Shown here: positions 1 through 10,396 of the stretch, one piece after another
Layout of the letters: each line of letters starts with the position of its first letter
Position numbering within the stretch: the first letter of the stretch is position 1
NCBI GenBank assembly: GCA_019242475.1
Contig: JAFAVK010000017.1
Coordinates: forward strand, 31,834 to 95,833
Origin: Acidobacteriota bacterium
GTDB taxonomy: Bacteria; Acidobacteriota; Blastocatellia; Pyrinomonadales; Pyrinomonadaceae
Direction of reading: 5' to 3'
Length of the DNA: 64,000 nt
Translations under genes and position numbers: made by a program
Notes under the pieces: model-generated
What the model saw: only the letters and a program-made list of their open reading frames with translations
What the model was told of the DNA's origin: nothing
Databases searched by the model: none

Positions 1-41
1 AAGTCTTCCAGATGCAGCTCGGCGTGCGGTATCAGTTCTAA
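1..41 (+). CDS. C-terminus of an outer-membrane beta-barrel protein (partial)
   Basis: Reading frame 3 is open from the window edge and ends VFQMQLGVRYQF-stop at 39-41. A final amphipathic strand ending in phenylalanine is the usual C-terminal signature of outer-membrane beta-barrels. It resembles the end of the complete Oar-like receptor near 36.6 kb, which finishes QFQFGLKLNF. It is therefore probably the end of another TonB-dependent-receptor-like protein. Only 12 codons are visible, so the family assignment is an inference. A strong terminator follows. Confidence 0.5.
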   Translation, partial: VFQMQLGVRYQF

Positions 42-75
42 GAACCGAACCCTTCGGAGCCGCCACTCCTTTCAA

Positions 76-111
76 GGGCGCGCAACCCGCAAAGGTTGCG
101 CGCCCTCTTTT
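76..111 (+). terminator. Intrinsic terminator after the partial outer-membrane protein gene
   Basis: Perfect 12-bp GC-rich stem (76-87 paired with 94-105, loop CGCAAA) followed by TCTTTT. It lies 35 nt after the stop codon at 39-41. Confidence 0.8.
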
Positions 112-325
112 CTGAGCCGCCGACCTTGTCCCAAGACAGGCCGCGCGCGTACGGAAACGAACCCGCCCCGCGGGCGCGCCCGGACGGGCCGCGCGGCACA
201 TCCTCCCTCTCTTCAATACCTTTCGCCGCCGGGCGCTGCTGGCATGTAGGTTGCCATCTCTCCAACTTGAGACGTGAGAGTTTGACGCGCTCTCCCGCAT
301 TCACACACTTAGGAGGGTTGACGAA

Positions 326-538
326 ATGGGTGCTCCGAACAAGGACGAGATGGAAGGCAAATACAATCAGGTCAAGGGCTCGGTCAAAGAGGGGCTCGGC
401 CGTCTGACCGGCGACGACGACATGCGGGCCGAAGGCTCGGCCGACAAGATCAAGGGTGACGTGCAGGAAGGCTGGGGCGGCACCAAGCGCAAGGTCGGCG
501 ACATGCTCGAAGACGCGGGCGACGCCATCAAACACTAA
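326..538 (+). CDS. CsbD family stress-response protein
   Basis: 70-residue, highly charged, helical protein. The N-terminus MGAPNKDEMEGKYNQVKGSVKEG and the glycine/lysine pattern around DKIKGDVQEGWG match the CsbD family, known in Bacillus as a SigB-controlled general stress protein; its molecular function is unknown. There are no membrane segments or signal peptide, so it is cytoplasmic. The start is fixed by AGGAGG at 311-316, nine bases before the ATG. It is monocistronic, followed by a GC-rich hairpin and a heptad hairpin that separate it from a convergent stress-type gene. Confidence 0.9.
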   Translation: MGAPNKDEMEGKYNQVKGSVKEGLGRLTGDDDMRAEGSADKIKGDVQEGWGGTKRKVGDMLEDAGDAIKH

Positions 539-569
539 CGCCCGCCTTCAAACCCGAACAACCAACAAC

Positions 570-605
570 GAGGCCGCCGCCGGTTTTTACTCCGGCGGCG
601 GCCTC
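570..605 (+). terminator. GC-rich hairpin after the CsbD gene
   Basis: 14-bp perfect stem (570-583 with 592-605) around an 8-nt loop containing TTTTT. No U-tract follows, so it may act as a terminator or as an mRNA 3' end stabiliser. Confidence 0.6.
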
Positions 606-617
606 AACGTATGGGAA

Positions 618-693
618 TTGATGAATGAGGAGTGATGAGTGATGAATATGTCTTCGTCGTCATATTCATCACTCATCACTCCCCACTCATCAT
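618..693. repeat. Heptad hairpin element A (TGATGAR words)
   Basis: Two 33-nt arms (618-650 and 661-693) pair with three mismatches around a 10-nt loop. Each arm is made of degenerate 7-bp words of the type TGATGAG/TGATGAA. It lies between convergent genes, and the right arm ends 5 nt from the stop codon of the minus-strand gene at 699. TGA triplets at 619, 626 and 633 cover all three frames of the plus strand. Confidence 0.85.
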
Positions 694-698
694 TTGCT

Positions 699-1199
699 TT
701 ACTCCTGCCGTATGTACTCGGCGCCCAAATCCTTGAGCAGCTCTTCGAGCTTGTCCGCCTCTTCGTCGGTCTTCGACTCGACGCCGATGAGGATGCCGCC
801 CGCGCGCAGGGACGCGTCGTAGACCTTCGCGCGGTGCTCGGGAATCCCCGCTCCGACCAGCGCGCCGATGAGCCCGCCGGCCGCGCCGCCCGCGCCCGCG
901 CCCGCGAGCGCAGCCGCCAGAGGCCCCGCGACCACGAGCCCTAATCCAGGCAGCACGACGTTCGTCCCGATGGCGACCAGCGCCGCCACCACCGCCCCGA
1001 CCGTCCCGCCGACGGCCGCGCCGTAGCCGAGCCCGTCGGCCGCGTGCGTGCGCGTCTCGATGGCGAACTCCTTCGACTTGGTCGCGTCGGACATCAGCAC
1101 CGAGATGTCGTCGCGCGTGTAACCGCGCTTGAGAATCGCGTCCACGGCCGCCTCCGCGGCCACGCGCGTCTTGAAAACTCCCGTCACAAGCTTTGCCAT
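699..1199 (-). CDS. General-stress-protein-17M-like membrane-associated protein
   Basis: 166 residues from MAKLVTGVFKTRVAAEAAVDAILKRGY. The N-terminal half looks like the ferredoxin-fold domain of heat-induced/general stress protein 17M (YflT-like), with the helix AAEAAVDAILKRGYTRDDISVL. The middle is a glycine/alanine-rich hydrophobic hairpin (about residues 60-120) like those of low-temperature-induced proteins, possibly membrane-inserting. The C-terminus is charged (DEEADKLEELLKDLGAEY). The start at 1199 is preceded by GAGGAA; the upstream in-frame ATG at 1241 has no such site. It converges on the CsbD gene. The function is unknown beyond the family-level link to stress. Confidence 0.75.
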   Translation of the reverse strand: MAKLVTGVFKTRVAAEAAVDAILKRGYTRDDISVLMSDATKSKEFAIETRTHAADGLGYGAAVGGTVGAVVAALVAIGTNVVLPGLGLVVAGPLAAALAGAGAGGAAGGLIGALVGAGIPEHRAKVYDASLRAGGILIGVESKTDEEADKLEELLKDLGAEYIRQE

Positions 1200-1434
1200 A
1201 AAAGATTCCTCTCTCGAAAAGAGACCTACCCGCACGAACACATCGCAAGCCCCGTGCCGACTTCAAGCCCGCTCATTTCTCTCGAATCGCCGCGCGATAG
1301 AACCAATTATTCCGCGCCGCGCGCCTCACCCTTCTCACGTCCCCGTACCAAACCGGGACGAGCCGTCGCGCCTGTGTTCTGTTCGGCGTCAGCGCCGGCG
1401 GCCTCTCAAGGGCGGAGACGGCAAGGCAGCGCGC

Positions 1435-1443
1435 TGGTATAAT
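1435..1443 (+). promoter_or_regulatory. Extended -10 promoter upstream of the HAD phosphatase gene
   Basis: TGGTATAAT matches an extended -10 element (TGN plus TATAAT). No recognisable -35 hexamer lies 17 nt upstream. It is 51 bases before the GTG start at 1494. Confidence 0.5.
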
Positions 1444-1493
1444 CCCTGCCTTCTGACGAACGGCAATCCGAACTTTCTCAAGGGGAGACATCT

Positions 1494-2174
1494 GTGATCA
1501 AGGCGGTCATCTTCGACGTGGACGGGACGCTCATCGATTCCGTAGACCTCCACGCGCGCGCGTGGCAGGAGGCGTTCGCGCACTTCGGCAAACACTTCGA
1601 CTTCGAGCGCGTGCGCTCCCAGATCGGCAAGGGCGGCGACCAGTTGATGCCCGTCTTCCTCTCGCGGGAAGAGCTTGAAGAGTTCGGCGAAGAGCTTGAG
1701 GAGTACCGCGGCGAACTCTTCAAGCGCGAATACCTCCCGCGCGTGAAAGGCTTCCCCGCCGTGCGCGAGTTGTTCCAGAGGGTGAAAGACGAAGGGCTCC
1801 AGATCGCGCTCGCCTCCTCGGCCAAAGGCGACGAGCTGAAGACCTACAAGAAGCTCGCGCGCATCGAAGACCTCGTCGAAGAGGAGACTTCGAGCGACGA
1901 CGCAGAGAAGTCCAAGCCGCACCCTGACATCTTCGAGGCCGCGCTCGAAAAACTCGAAGACGTGCGACCTTCCGATGCCGTCGTCGTCGGCGACACGCCC
2001 TACGACGCGGAGGCCGCGGGCAAGGCCGGCTTGCAAACAATCGGCCTGCTCTCCGGCGGCTTCCCCGAGGAAGACCTGCGCGCCGCCGGCTGCGCCCGCA
2101 TCTACCGCGACGCCGCAGACCTCCTCGCCGCCTACGACACCTCGCCGCTCGCGAAGGCAGAAGGGGGACGATGA
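1494..2174 (+). CDS. HAD superfamily hydrolase (phosphatase)
   Basis: 226 residues. All HAD motifs are visible: motif I FDVDGTLID at residues 7-15 (nucleophile Asp and acid/base Asp), motif II ALASSAKGDE near 103, motif III lysine in KSKPHPDIF near 141, and motif IV VGDTPYDAE near 164. The helical cap between motif I and motif II is of the beta-phosphoglucomutase/phosphoglycolate-phosphatase type. The substrate cannot be told from sequence. The start is GTG with AGGGGAG six bases upstream. It is the first gene of a same-strand run with a glycosyltransferase and an alpha/beta hydrolase. Confidence 0.88.
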   Translation: MIKAVIFDVDGTLIDSVDLHARAWQEAFAHFGKHFDFERVRSQIGKGGDQLMPVFLSREELEEFGEELEEYRGELFKREYLPRVKGFPAVRELFQRVKDEGLQIALASSAKGDELKTYKKLARIEDLVEEETSSDDAEKSKPHPDIFEAALEKLEDVRPSDAVVVGDTPYDAEAAGKAGLQTIGLLSGGFPEEDLRAAGCARIYRDAADLLAAYDTSPLAKAEGGR

Positions 2175-2229
2175 ACACGATGACTCTCAACATCCCTCCC
2201 TCGCTCTTCGCCCTTCGCTCTTTGCCTTG
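2161..2229 (+). repeat. Possible degenerate heptad element (AGGGCGA words)
   Basis: The spacer after the HAD gene ends in a pyrimidine tract (about 2196-2229). Its complement reads as 7-bp words AGAGCGA, AGGGCGA, AGAGCGA and GGGAGGG. A partly complementary purine tract overlaps the stop codon at 2172-2174. It resembles the clear heptad hairpins elsewhere in the window, but the left arm is eroded by coding sequence. The glycosyltransferase start codon abuts its right end. Confidence 0.35.
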
Positions 2230-3321
2230 ATGCGAGTCCTTCAAGTCAGCTCGGCGCGCGCGTTCGGCGGGGGCGAGCGTCACCTCGCCGACCTCGCCCG
2301 CGGCCTTCAAGAGCGCGGCCACGAAGTCCTCGCCGCGCTGCGCGAAGGCTCGCCGCTCCGCGGGCGACTCACGTTCCTGCCCGAACAGAACGTCTACAAG
2401 CTGCGGCTGCGCAATGCGCTGGACATCAACAGCGGGCGGAAGCTCGCGCGCATCGCGCGCGAGCGCGGGGTGGACATCATCCACGCCCACGTCGCGCGCG
2501 ACTATGTGCCCGCGGCCTTCGCCGCGCGGTTCGCGCCCGCGGCGCGCCTCGTCATCACGCGCCACGTCCTCTTCCCCTTGAGCCGCGCGCACCGCCTCGC
2601 GCTCTCGAACGTCGCGCGCGTCATCGCCGTCTCCGACCCGGTCGCCCACGCCCTGCGCTCGCAGAAGATTTTCGACGCGGACAAAATCCGCGTCGTCGAG
2701 AACGGCGTAGACCTCGCGCGTTTCGAACGCGCACGCGCCGAGGCCGAGAGTGAGGACGGCGACGGCCGCTTCCGCGTCGGCATCGTCGGCGAGCTGAGCG
2801 TGCTCAAGGGGCAGGAGGAGTTTGTCCGCGCGGCGGCGCTCGTCGCCCGGGAGTTCGGCGAGCGCGTAGAGTTCCTCGTCGTCGGCGACGACAATTCGCG
2901 CGGCGGCGAGTACCGTGCGCGCGTCGTGCGGCTCATCGAAGAACTCGGGCTGACGGGGCGCGTGCGTTTGTTGGAGCGGGTCGCAGACGTGTCGCGCGTC
3001 GTCGCCAGGCTCAACCTGCTCGTCTCGGCCTCTTACTCGGAAGCCTTCGGCATGGCGATGGCCGAGGCTCTCGTCTGCGGCGTGCCCGTCGTCGCCACGG
3101 CGACCAAGGGCGCGCAGTCCTTGATTGAAGACGGCGGCAACGGCCTTCTCGTCCCCGTCGGCGACGTGCCTGCGCTCGCCGGGGCCGTCAACGCACTGCT
3201 CTTAGACGATGAGAGACGACTCACGCTCGGCGCTCAGGCCCGACGTTCCGGGCGCGAGCGCTTCAGCCCCGAGCGCATGCTCGAAGCAACCGAGCGTGTT
3301 TACGAAGAGGCATTTGCATGA
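2230..3321 (+). CDS. GT4-type glycosyltransferase
   Basis: 363 residues from MRVLQVSSARAFGGGERHLADLARGL, which is the donor-independent N-terminal Rossmann start of GT-B family 4 enzymes. The C-terminal nucleotide-sugar domain shows RVGIVGELSVLKGQEEF and SYSEAFGMAMAEALVCGVPVVATATKG, the E-x7-E-type loop that binds the sugar nucleotide. It probably works in envelope polysaccharide or glycolipid synthesis. The frame is open further upstream, but ATG 2230 gives the conserved N-terminus. The gene overlaps the next one by 4 nt (ATGA), indicating translational coupling. The donor and acceptor are unknown. Confidence 0.88.
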   Translation: MRVLQVSSARAFGGGERHLADLARGLQERGHEVLAALREGSPLRGRLTFLPEQNVYKLRLRNALDINSGRKLARIARERGVDIIHAHVARDYVPAAFAARFAPAARLVITRHVLFPLSRAHRLALSNVARVIAVSDPVAHALRSQKIFDADKIRVVENGVDLARFERARAEAESEDGDGRFRVGIVGELSVLKGQEEFVRAAALVAREFGERVEFLVVGDDNSRGGEYRARVVRLIEELGLTGRVRLLERVADVSRVVARLNLLVSASYSEAFGMAMAEALVCGVPVVATATKGAQSLIEDGGNGLLVPVGDVPALAGAVNALLLDDERRLTLGAQARRSGRERFSPERMLEATERVYEEAFA

Positions 3322-4124
3322 GCAAAAGTCTGGCGCGTGTGCGCGACATCGAGATGGCTTACGACGATTCGGGCGGCGACGGCGCGGCGCTCGTGCTGCT
3401 ACACGGCTTCCCCTTCGACCGTTCGATGTGGCGCGGGCAGGCTGAGGCTCTCGGCGGCGAGTTCCGCGTCGTCGCGCCCGACCTGCGTGGCTCGGGTGAG
3501 ACGCCCGTCGGCGCCGGCGGGGTGTCGATTGCAGGGATGGCCGAGGACGTGGCCGCGCTGCTCGACGAGTTGAAGCTCGGGCGCGTCGTCCTCGGCGGGC
3601 TCTCGATGGGCGGTTACGTCGCTTTTGAATTCTTCCGCAAGTTTCCCGGGCGTGTGCGCGCGCTCCTCCTCGCCGACACGCGCCCGCAGGCCGACACCGA
3701 AGAGGGCCGCCGCGCGCGTGAAGAGAACGCGCAACGCGCCCTCGAAGAGGGCATGGTGCCAATCGTCGAGTCGATGCTGCCGAAGCTCCTCGCGGCGGGC
3801 ACGCGCGAGCGCGGCGGCGAAGTCTTGGAGCGCGTGCGCGCGATGATGCTTGGCACGAGTCCCGAAGGCGCGGCCGCGGCGCTGCGCGCCATGGCTTTGA
3901 GAAGAGATCAGACAGCGCTTCTGCCGACGATAAACGTCCCGACCTTGATCGTCGTCGGGAGTGAAGACGCGGTGACTCCGCCCGCGGACGCGGAGGCGAT
4001 GGGCGCGAAGATAGAAGGGTCGCGCTTAGTCGTCGTCGAAGGCGCGGGGCATCTCTCGAACGTCGAGCGTCCCGGGGAGTTCAACCGCGCGCTCGCCGAA
4101 TTCCTGCGCGCACTGCCCGCCTGA
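3318..4124 (+). CDS. Alpha/beta-fold hydrolase
   Basis: 268 residues. The catalytic triad is visible: nucleophile Ser96 in GLSMGG, Asp217 in VVGSEDAVTPP and His245 in EGAGHLSNVE. The oxyanion-hole motif HGFPFD is at 29-34. There is a short cap region around residues 125-200. The protein has no signal peptide and is probably cytoplasmic. It resembles 3-oxoadipate enol-lactonase/esterase-type hydrolases, but such similarity does not fix the substrate. Its start overlaps the glycosyltransferase stop. Confidence 0.88.
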   Translation: MSKSLARVRDIEMAYDDSGGDGAALVLLHGFPFDRSMWRGQAEALGGEFRVVAPDLRGSGETPVGAGGVSIAGMAEDVAALLDELKLGRVVLGGLSMGGYVAFEFFRKFPGRVRALLLADTRPQADTEEGRRAREENAQRALEEGMVPIVESMLPKLLAAGTRERGGEVLERVRAMMLGTSPEGAAAALRAMALRRDQTALLPTINVPTLIVVGSEDAVTPPADAEAMGAKIEGSRLVVVEGAGHLSNVERPGEFNRALAEFLRALPA

Positions 4125-4165
4125 GCCTATTGCTTTGAAGGATTGAAGGGAGTAGAACCAAAGGC

Positions 4166-4600
4166 GTGAGTGAACCCTGGAAATTCCGCATCGAGGAGCG
4201 CGTCCGATGGGGCGACGTGGACGCGGCGCGCATCATCTTCTACGGCGCCTACATACGCTTCTTCGAGTTCGCCGAGACGGAGCTGTTCCGCGCGGTCGGC
4301 CTGCCCTACGGCGTGATGTTCGACGAGCTGGACGTGTGGCTGCCGCGCGCGCACCTCGAATGCGACTTTCACAGGGCCGCGCAGCTCGACGACCTGCTGG
4401 AGGTCTGCGTCTACGTCGGACGCATCGGCACCAAGTCTTTGCGGCTCGACTTCGAGGTGCGCCGCAACGGCGACGAAGAACTGGTCGCCACCGCCCACTT
4501 CGTCCTCGTCGCCGTCCGCCGCCAGACCTTCGAGTCAGTCCCCGTCCCCGAAGAACTCAAACGCCGCCTCGCGCGGTACACCAAACCCGCGGATGTTTGA
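4166..4600 (+). CDS. Acyl-CoA thioesterase, 4-hydroxybenzoyl-CoA/YbgC type
   Basis: 144 residues with a single hot-dog fold. The motif VRWGDVDAARIIFYGAYIRFFEFAE near residues 13-37 corresponds to the family YxDTDaaGvvyhanYlrffE; the second Asp is the expected catalytic residue. It probably hydrolyses short-chain or aromatic acyl-CoA. The start is GTG. It converges with the flavoprotein gene on the opposite strand, with only 6 nt between the stop codons and no hairpin. Confidence 0.88.
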   Translation: MSEPWKFRIEERVRWGDVDAARIIFYGAYIRFFEFAETELFRAVGLPYGVMFDELDVWLPRAHLECDFHRAAQLDDLLEVCVYVGRIGTKSLRLDFEVRRNGDEELVATAHFVLVAVRRQTFESVPVPEELKRRLARYTKPADV

Positions 4601-4606
4601 GTCAGC

Positions 4607-5827
4607 TCAGAAAGGGTTGAGGGCGCGGCGGGCGAGGGTGCGTTTGAGATCGACGTAGCCCTGGTCGCCCGTGACCAGCTCGCGCAGCGTGCGGCGGATG
4701 CCCGGGTGAGCGCGGGCGAGCTTAATCATGCGGTCGGTGAAGGGGCCGCCCCAGAACCGCCCGTAGAACCTGCGGCGCATCTTCGAAGCGCGGCGCAGCT
4801 CGCGCCCGAAGTCTGCGCGCCACCTCCTCTCGTAAGCCTTAACGTCGCCCGCGAGGTACGCCTCCGCGAACAGCTCGGCCGAGCGCAGCGCGTAGTAGAT
4901 GCCCTCGCCCGTCACGGGGTCTGCGAAGCCGGCGGCGTCGCCGAGCAGCGCCCAGTCGTCGCCCGCCGCGCGCCGCGCGTCGAACGTCTCGGGCGCGAGC
5001 CCGGGGATGCGCGCCGCGTAACGCTGGGCCGACGCGCGCAGCCTCTCTTCGAGCTCGCCCTCGCCGTCTAAGGGGATGCCTTTGCCGGGAGACGACGTGC
5101 CGTCCCTCTCCCTCTCACGGAAATAACCGACCATGAAGTCCCAGAGCATCCGGTCGAGCGCCTTGTGCTCGAAGGCGTCCTGCGCGGTGGCGATGCCGAA
5201 GGAGATGTGGTCGAGGCGCGGGAAGGCCCAGGCGTAGCCGGCCCAGCCCGGCAGAAAGGCGATGACCGTCGGCGCCTCGTCCGCCTCGTTCAAAGGGGTG
5301 CGGTAGCCGAACGCGACCTCCATGTCGGAGTTTGACAGAGGGCCGGCCAGCCTCTTCGCTATCGCGCTGTTCGCGCCGTCCGCCGCGACGAGCACGCGCC
5401 CGCGCCAGCTCTCACCTTCGCGCGAGCGCACGGCCCAGGAGCCGTCAACGTCCTTCTTCTCAGACGCGCTGACGCGGCGGTCGAAGACGCGCGCCCCCGC
5501 CCTCTCCGCGCGCGCCCGCATGTAAGAGTCGAACGCGCAGCGCGAGTAGATGGCGAAAGGCTCTGCGAGTTTCAGGCGGACGCCTTCGCCCGCGGGCGAG
5601 ACCATCTCGACCTCCGTGACCGCGCGCCCGCCCGCTTCGAGCAGGAACGGCCAGGACTTCAGCGCCTTCGACGTGACGCCGCCGCCGCACGCCTTTGCCT
5701 CGCCCGCGGGCCGGCCGTCGAACAGAGCCACGCGCACGCCCCCGCGCGCAAGCCTCTCCGCCGCGAACGAGCCCGCCGGCCCGGCGCCGACAATCAACAC
5801 GTCGAATGTTTCGTTAACGCCCTCCAC
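4607..5827 (-). CDS. Geranylgeranyl-reductase-type FAD-dependent oxidoreductase
   Basis: About 406 residues. The N-terminal FAD-binding motif is DVLIVGAGPAGSFAAERLARGG, followed by GEAKACGGGVTSKAL, the substrate-side loop typical of geranylgeranyl reductases. The C-terminal FAD motif is LLGDAAGFADPVTGEGIYYALRSAELFAE. It probably reduces isoprenoid chains of lipids or quinones, although related halogenases and epoxidases share the fold. The chosen start is GTG at 5827, which has GAGGAG four bases upstream; the longer TTG start at 5839 has no ribosome-binding site. It is divergent from the Memo-like gene. Confidence 0.82.
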   Translation of the reverse strand: MEGVNETFDVLIVGAGPAGSFAAERLARGGVRVALFDGRPAGEAKACGGGVTSKALKSWPFLLEAGGRAVTEVEMVSPAGEGVRLKLAEPFAIYSRCAFDSYMRARAERAGARVFDRRVSASEKKDVDGSWAVRSREGESWRGRVLVAADGANSAIAKRLAGPLSNSDMEVAFGYRTPLNEADEAPTVIAFLPGWAGYAWAFPRLDHISFGIATAQDAFEHKALDRMLWDFMVGYFRERERDGTSSPGKGIPLDGEGELEERLRASAQRYAARIPGLAPETFDARRAAGDDWALLGDAAGFADPVTGEGIYYALRSAELFAEAYLAGDVKAYERRWRADFGRELRRASKMRRRFYGRFWGGPFTDRMIKLARAHPGIRRTLRELVTGDQGYVDLKRTLARRALNPF

Positions 5828-5861
5828 AAATCTCCTCAACGACCTCGGCCGCCGTCATTGC

Positions 5862-5890
5862 TTGCCGACGAAAAGCACAGTTGTTAGAAT
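5862..5890 (+). promoter_or_regulatory. Sigma-70-type promoter for the Memo/AMMECR1 genes
   Basis: TTGCCG at 5862-5867, a 17-nt spacer, and TAGAAT at 5885-5890 preceded by TGT (extended -10). It lies in the divergent spacer and points to the gene starting at 5954. Confidence 0.55.
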
Positions 5891-5953
5891 CCCTGCCAAC
5901 CCCTGCAAGTCATAACACGCGTCATGCGTCTCCCCGCGACGAGGCGGAGAATG

Positions 5954-6766
5954 ATGAACCGTAACCCCCTCGTATTCGTCGGCATCGCGCCGCACCCGCC
6001 GATCATGGTTCCCGAGGTCGGAGGCGCGCACGTCGCCGAAGTGCGCGCCTCTGTGGACGCCATGCGCGACCTGACCGAACGAATCAAAGCGTGCGGCGCG
6101 GAAACGATTGTACTCGTCTCGCCGCACGCGCCGCTTGAGCGGAGCACCTTCGTCGCCTACGGAGGCGCGCGGCTGCGCGGAGATTTTGCCAACTTTCGCG
6201 CCCCGCAGGCAATCGTCGAAGCCCCCGTTGACGAGGATTTGCTCGGCGCAATTAAGCAGGCCGCCGCCGAAGAGAGGTATCGCGTCGTCGTGTTGAAGCC
6301 GCGGGAACTGGATCACGGCACGGCCGTCCCGCTCTACTTCATGCTGCGCAACGGTTGGGCGGGGCGCGTCGTCGCCCTCGGCTACAGCTTTCTTTCCGAC
6401 GAAGACCACGTGCGCTTCGGCGAGTGTGTCAGGCGTGCCGTCGAAGCCGTCAAACGCCCGTCGGCCTTCGTCGCCAGCGGCGACCTGAGCCACCGGCTCA
6501 AGCCCGGCGCGCCCGCCGGCTACGACCCGGATGCACACGGCTTTGACGAGCAGGTCGTCGCGGCGTTGCGCGCGAACGCGCCGGGACAAATCCCGCGCAT
6601 CGACCAGGGGCTGCGTCGGCTCGCCGCCGAGTGCGGCTACCGCTCGATGCTGGTCGCGCTCGGCGCCGCGTCGGCGGCCGAGCCGGAGTGCGAGGTCATC
6701 AGCTACGAAGCCCCCTTCGGAGTCGGCTACCTCGTCGCGCAACTCTCCCGCACGAGCCTGAACTGA
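5954..6766 (+). CDS. Memo/LigB-like AmmeMemoRadiSam system protein B
   Basis: About 270 residues. The N-terminus NPLVFVGIAPHPPIMVPEVGG and the histidines in VLVSPHAPLE, FVASGDLSHRLK and DAHGFDEQ fit the class III extradiol dioxygenase/Memo fold, in which such residues bind metal. The biochemical role of this family in bacteria is unknown. ATG 5954 is preferred because GGAG ends four bases upstream; in-frame ATGs at 5951 and 5924 are alternatives. The AMMECR1 gene follows after 3 nt. The third expected member, a radical-SAM protein, is not in the window. Confidence 0.82.
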   Translation: MNRNPLVFVGIAPHPPIMVPEVGGAHVAEVRASVDAMRDLTERIKACGAETIVLVSPHAPLERSTFVAYGGARLRGDFANFRAPQAIVEAPVDEDLLGAIKQAAAEERYRVVVLKPRELDHGTAVPLYFMLRNGWAGRVVALGYSFLSDEDHVRFGECVRRAVEAVKRPSAFVASGDLSHRLKPGAPAGYDPDAHGFDEQVVAALRANAPGQIPRIDQGLRRLAAECGYRSMLVALGAASAAEPECEVISYEAPFGVGYLVAQLSRTSLN

Positions 6767-6769
6767 CCG

Positions 6770-7387
6770 ATGGACGTTAAGGCGACGAGTCTCGAAGACA
6801 TGACGCCCGCGGCTCTTAACCCGGGCGTCGCCGAAGCGCAGGAGGACTCTTTCGAGCGCGACGGGGGACAACTGACCGAGTTGGCGCGTAAGGCCGTCGA
6901 AACATACGTCCTGGGCGGTCACGCGTTTGAGCCACCGGCGTTTCCCGAAACGTCGCCGCTGGGCAGGCCCTCCGCCTGCTTCGTCTGCATCAAGACGGTT
7001 GGGCGTGAACTGAGAGGCTGCATCGGCACGGTCGAGCCGGAGCACACCACGCTCGCCGAGGAGATCGTCGCCAACGCCGTCAAAGCCGCTACGCGCGACC
7101 CGCGATTCCGCCCCGTCTCGGGTGATGAACTCCCGTCCCTGCTCTACTCCGTGGATGTCCTCGGGAGTCTGGAGCCGGCGCGGTTTGAGGATTTAAACCC
7201 CGCTGCCTTCGGCGTGGTCGTGACCGACCGGTCGGGCTCGCGGCGCGGGCTGCTCCTGCCCGACATTGAAAGCATCGAGACGGCCGGCCAGCAGGTCGGC
7301 GTCGCCGCCAGAAAGGCGGGCATTAAACCCGGCGAGCCGCTCAGGCTCTACCGCTTTCGGACGCGCCGCTTCAGCGAGTCGGCGTGA
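6770..7387 (+). CDS. AMMECR1 domain protein (AmmeMemoRadiSam system protein A)
   Basis: 205 residues. The hallmark LRGCIGTVEP is at 81-90, followed by ANAVKAATRDPRFRPVSGDELPSLLYSVDVL, the conserved core of AMMECR1 proteins. The ending KPGEPLRLYRFRTRRF is also typical. The conserved LRGCIG loop is thought to form an active-site-like pocket, but no reaction is established. The start is 3 nt after the Memo-like gene, so the two are almost certainly co-transcribed. The first 35 residues are a variable extension. Confidence 0.88.
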   Translation: MDVKATSLEDMTPAALNPGVAEAQEDSFERDGGQLTELARKAVETYVLGGHAFEPPAFPETSPLGRPSACFVCIKTVGRELRGCIGTVEPEHTTLAEEIVANAVKAATRDPRFRPVSGDELPSLLYSVDVLGSLEPARFEDLNPAAFGVVVTDRSGSRRGLLLPDIESIETAGQQVGVAARKAGIKPGEPLRLYRFRTRRFSESA

Positions 7388-7412
7388 ACTTCTATTTCTG
7401 AATGAGGAGGAT

Positions 7413-7658
7413 ATGATGCCAGATCACAACCAGACCAAAAGCTCTCTCGGGGAACAGAATCAAGACCCGGAACTCAAACCCGACGCCACGCCGAACCCCA
7501 TCGAAGACATCAACCCCGCGAACGACGAACGTGCCCTCGACGTAGGCGAATCCGGTCAGTTTGCCCCCGGCGGTCGCTACAACGAGTTGGGAGCCACCAA
7601 ACCGCGTCGCATAGACCTCGACGAACAGGTGGATGGCGCGCTGTCCAAAGAAGAGTAG
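7413..7658 (+). CDS. Small acidic hypothetical protein
   Basis: 81 residues, MMPDHNQTKSSLGEQNQDPELK onward. It is rich in Asp, Glu, Asn, Pro and Gln and poor in hydrophobics, so it is probably disordered. No family is recognised. GAGGAGG at 7404-7410 sits immediately upstream of the double ATG (7413 and 7416), which strongly supports translation; the longer open frame starting at 7266 is only overlap with the AMMECR1 gene. It is 25 nt downstream of that gene and could share its transcript. Confidence 0.65.
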   Translation: MMPDHNQTKSSLGEQNQDPELKPDATPNPIEDINPANDERALDVGESGQFAPGGRYNELGATKPRRIDLDEQVDGALSKEE

Positions 7659-7741
7659 AGAGCGGTACGGAGATGCTCTGCGGGCGGGGCCAGCTTCAGG
7701 CCAGTGGCGCCGGCTGTTGGCATTTCCGAAACAAAAATCAT

Positions 7742-7782
7742 CCTAAAAAAAATCCCGCTGCATACGCGAGTGTATGCAGCGG
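7742..7782 (-). terminator. Intrinsic terminator downstream of gyrB
   Basis: On the minus strand an 11-bp perfect stem (7782-7772 with 7765-7755, 6-nt loop) is followed by a run of eight T residues (plus-strand A-run ending near 7750). It lies about 90 nt past the gyrB stop. Confidence 0.8.
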
Positions 7783-7821
7783 TAAGATCCACAGGAGGAA
7801 AGGGTCTTCATTCTACACAAG

Positions 7822-7858
7822 CGGGCGGAGTGTGTCAAATAGATTCACATTCCGCCCG
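7822..7858 (-). terminator. First hairpin after gyrB
   Basis: Interrupted stem CGGGCGGA/TCCGCCCG (7822-7829 with 7851-7858) with an inner TGTG/CACA pairing. It sits 15 nt after the gyrB stop and has no T-run in the minus direction. It probably protects the 3' end or assists the downstream terminator. Confidence 0.5.
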
Positions 7859-7873
7859 TTTGCATAGGACGAT

Positions 7874-10396
<2,523 letters not shown>

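Noticed and set aside
96..407. Open frame overlapping the CsbD gene in another frame
   Set aside because: It has no ribosome-binding site, while the CsbD frame has AGGAGG and a recognised family.
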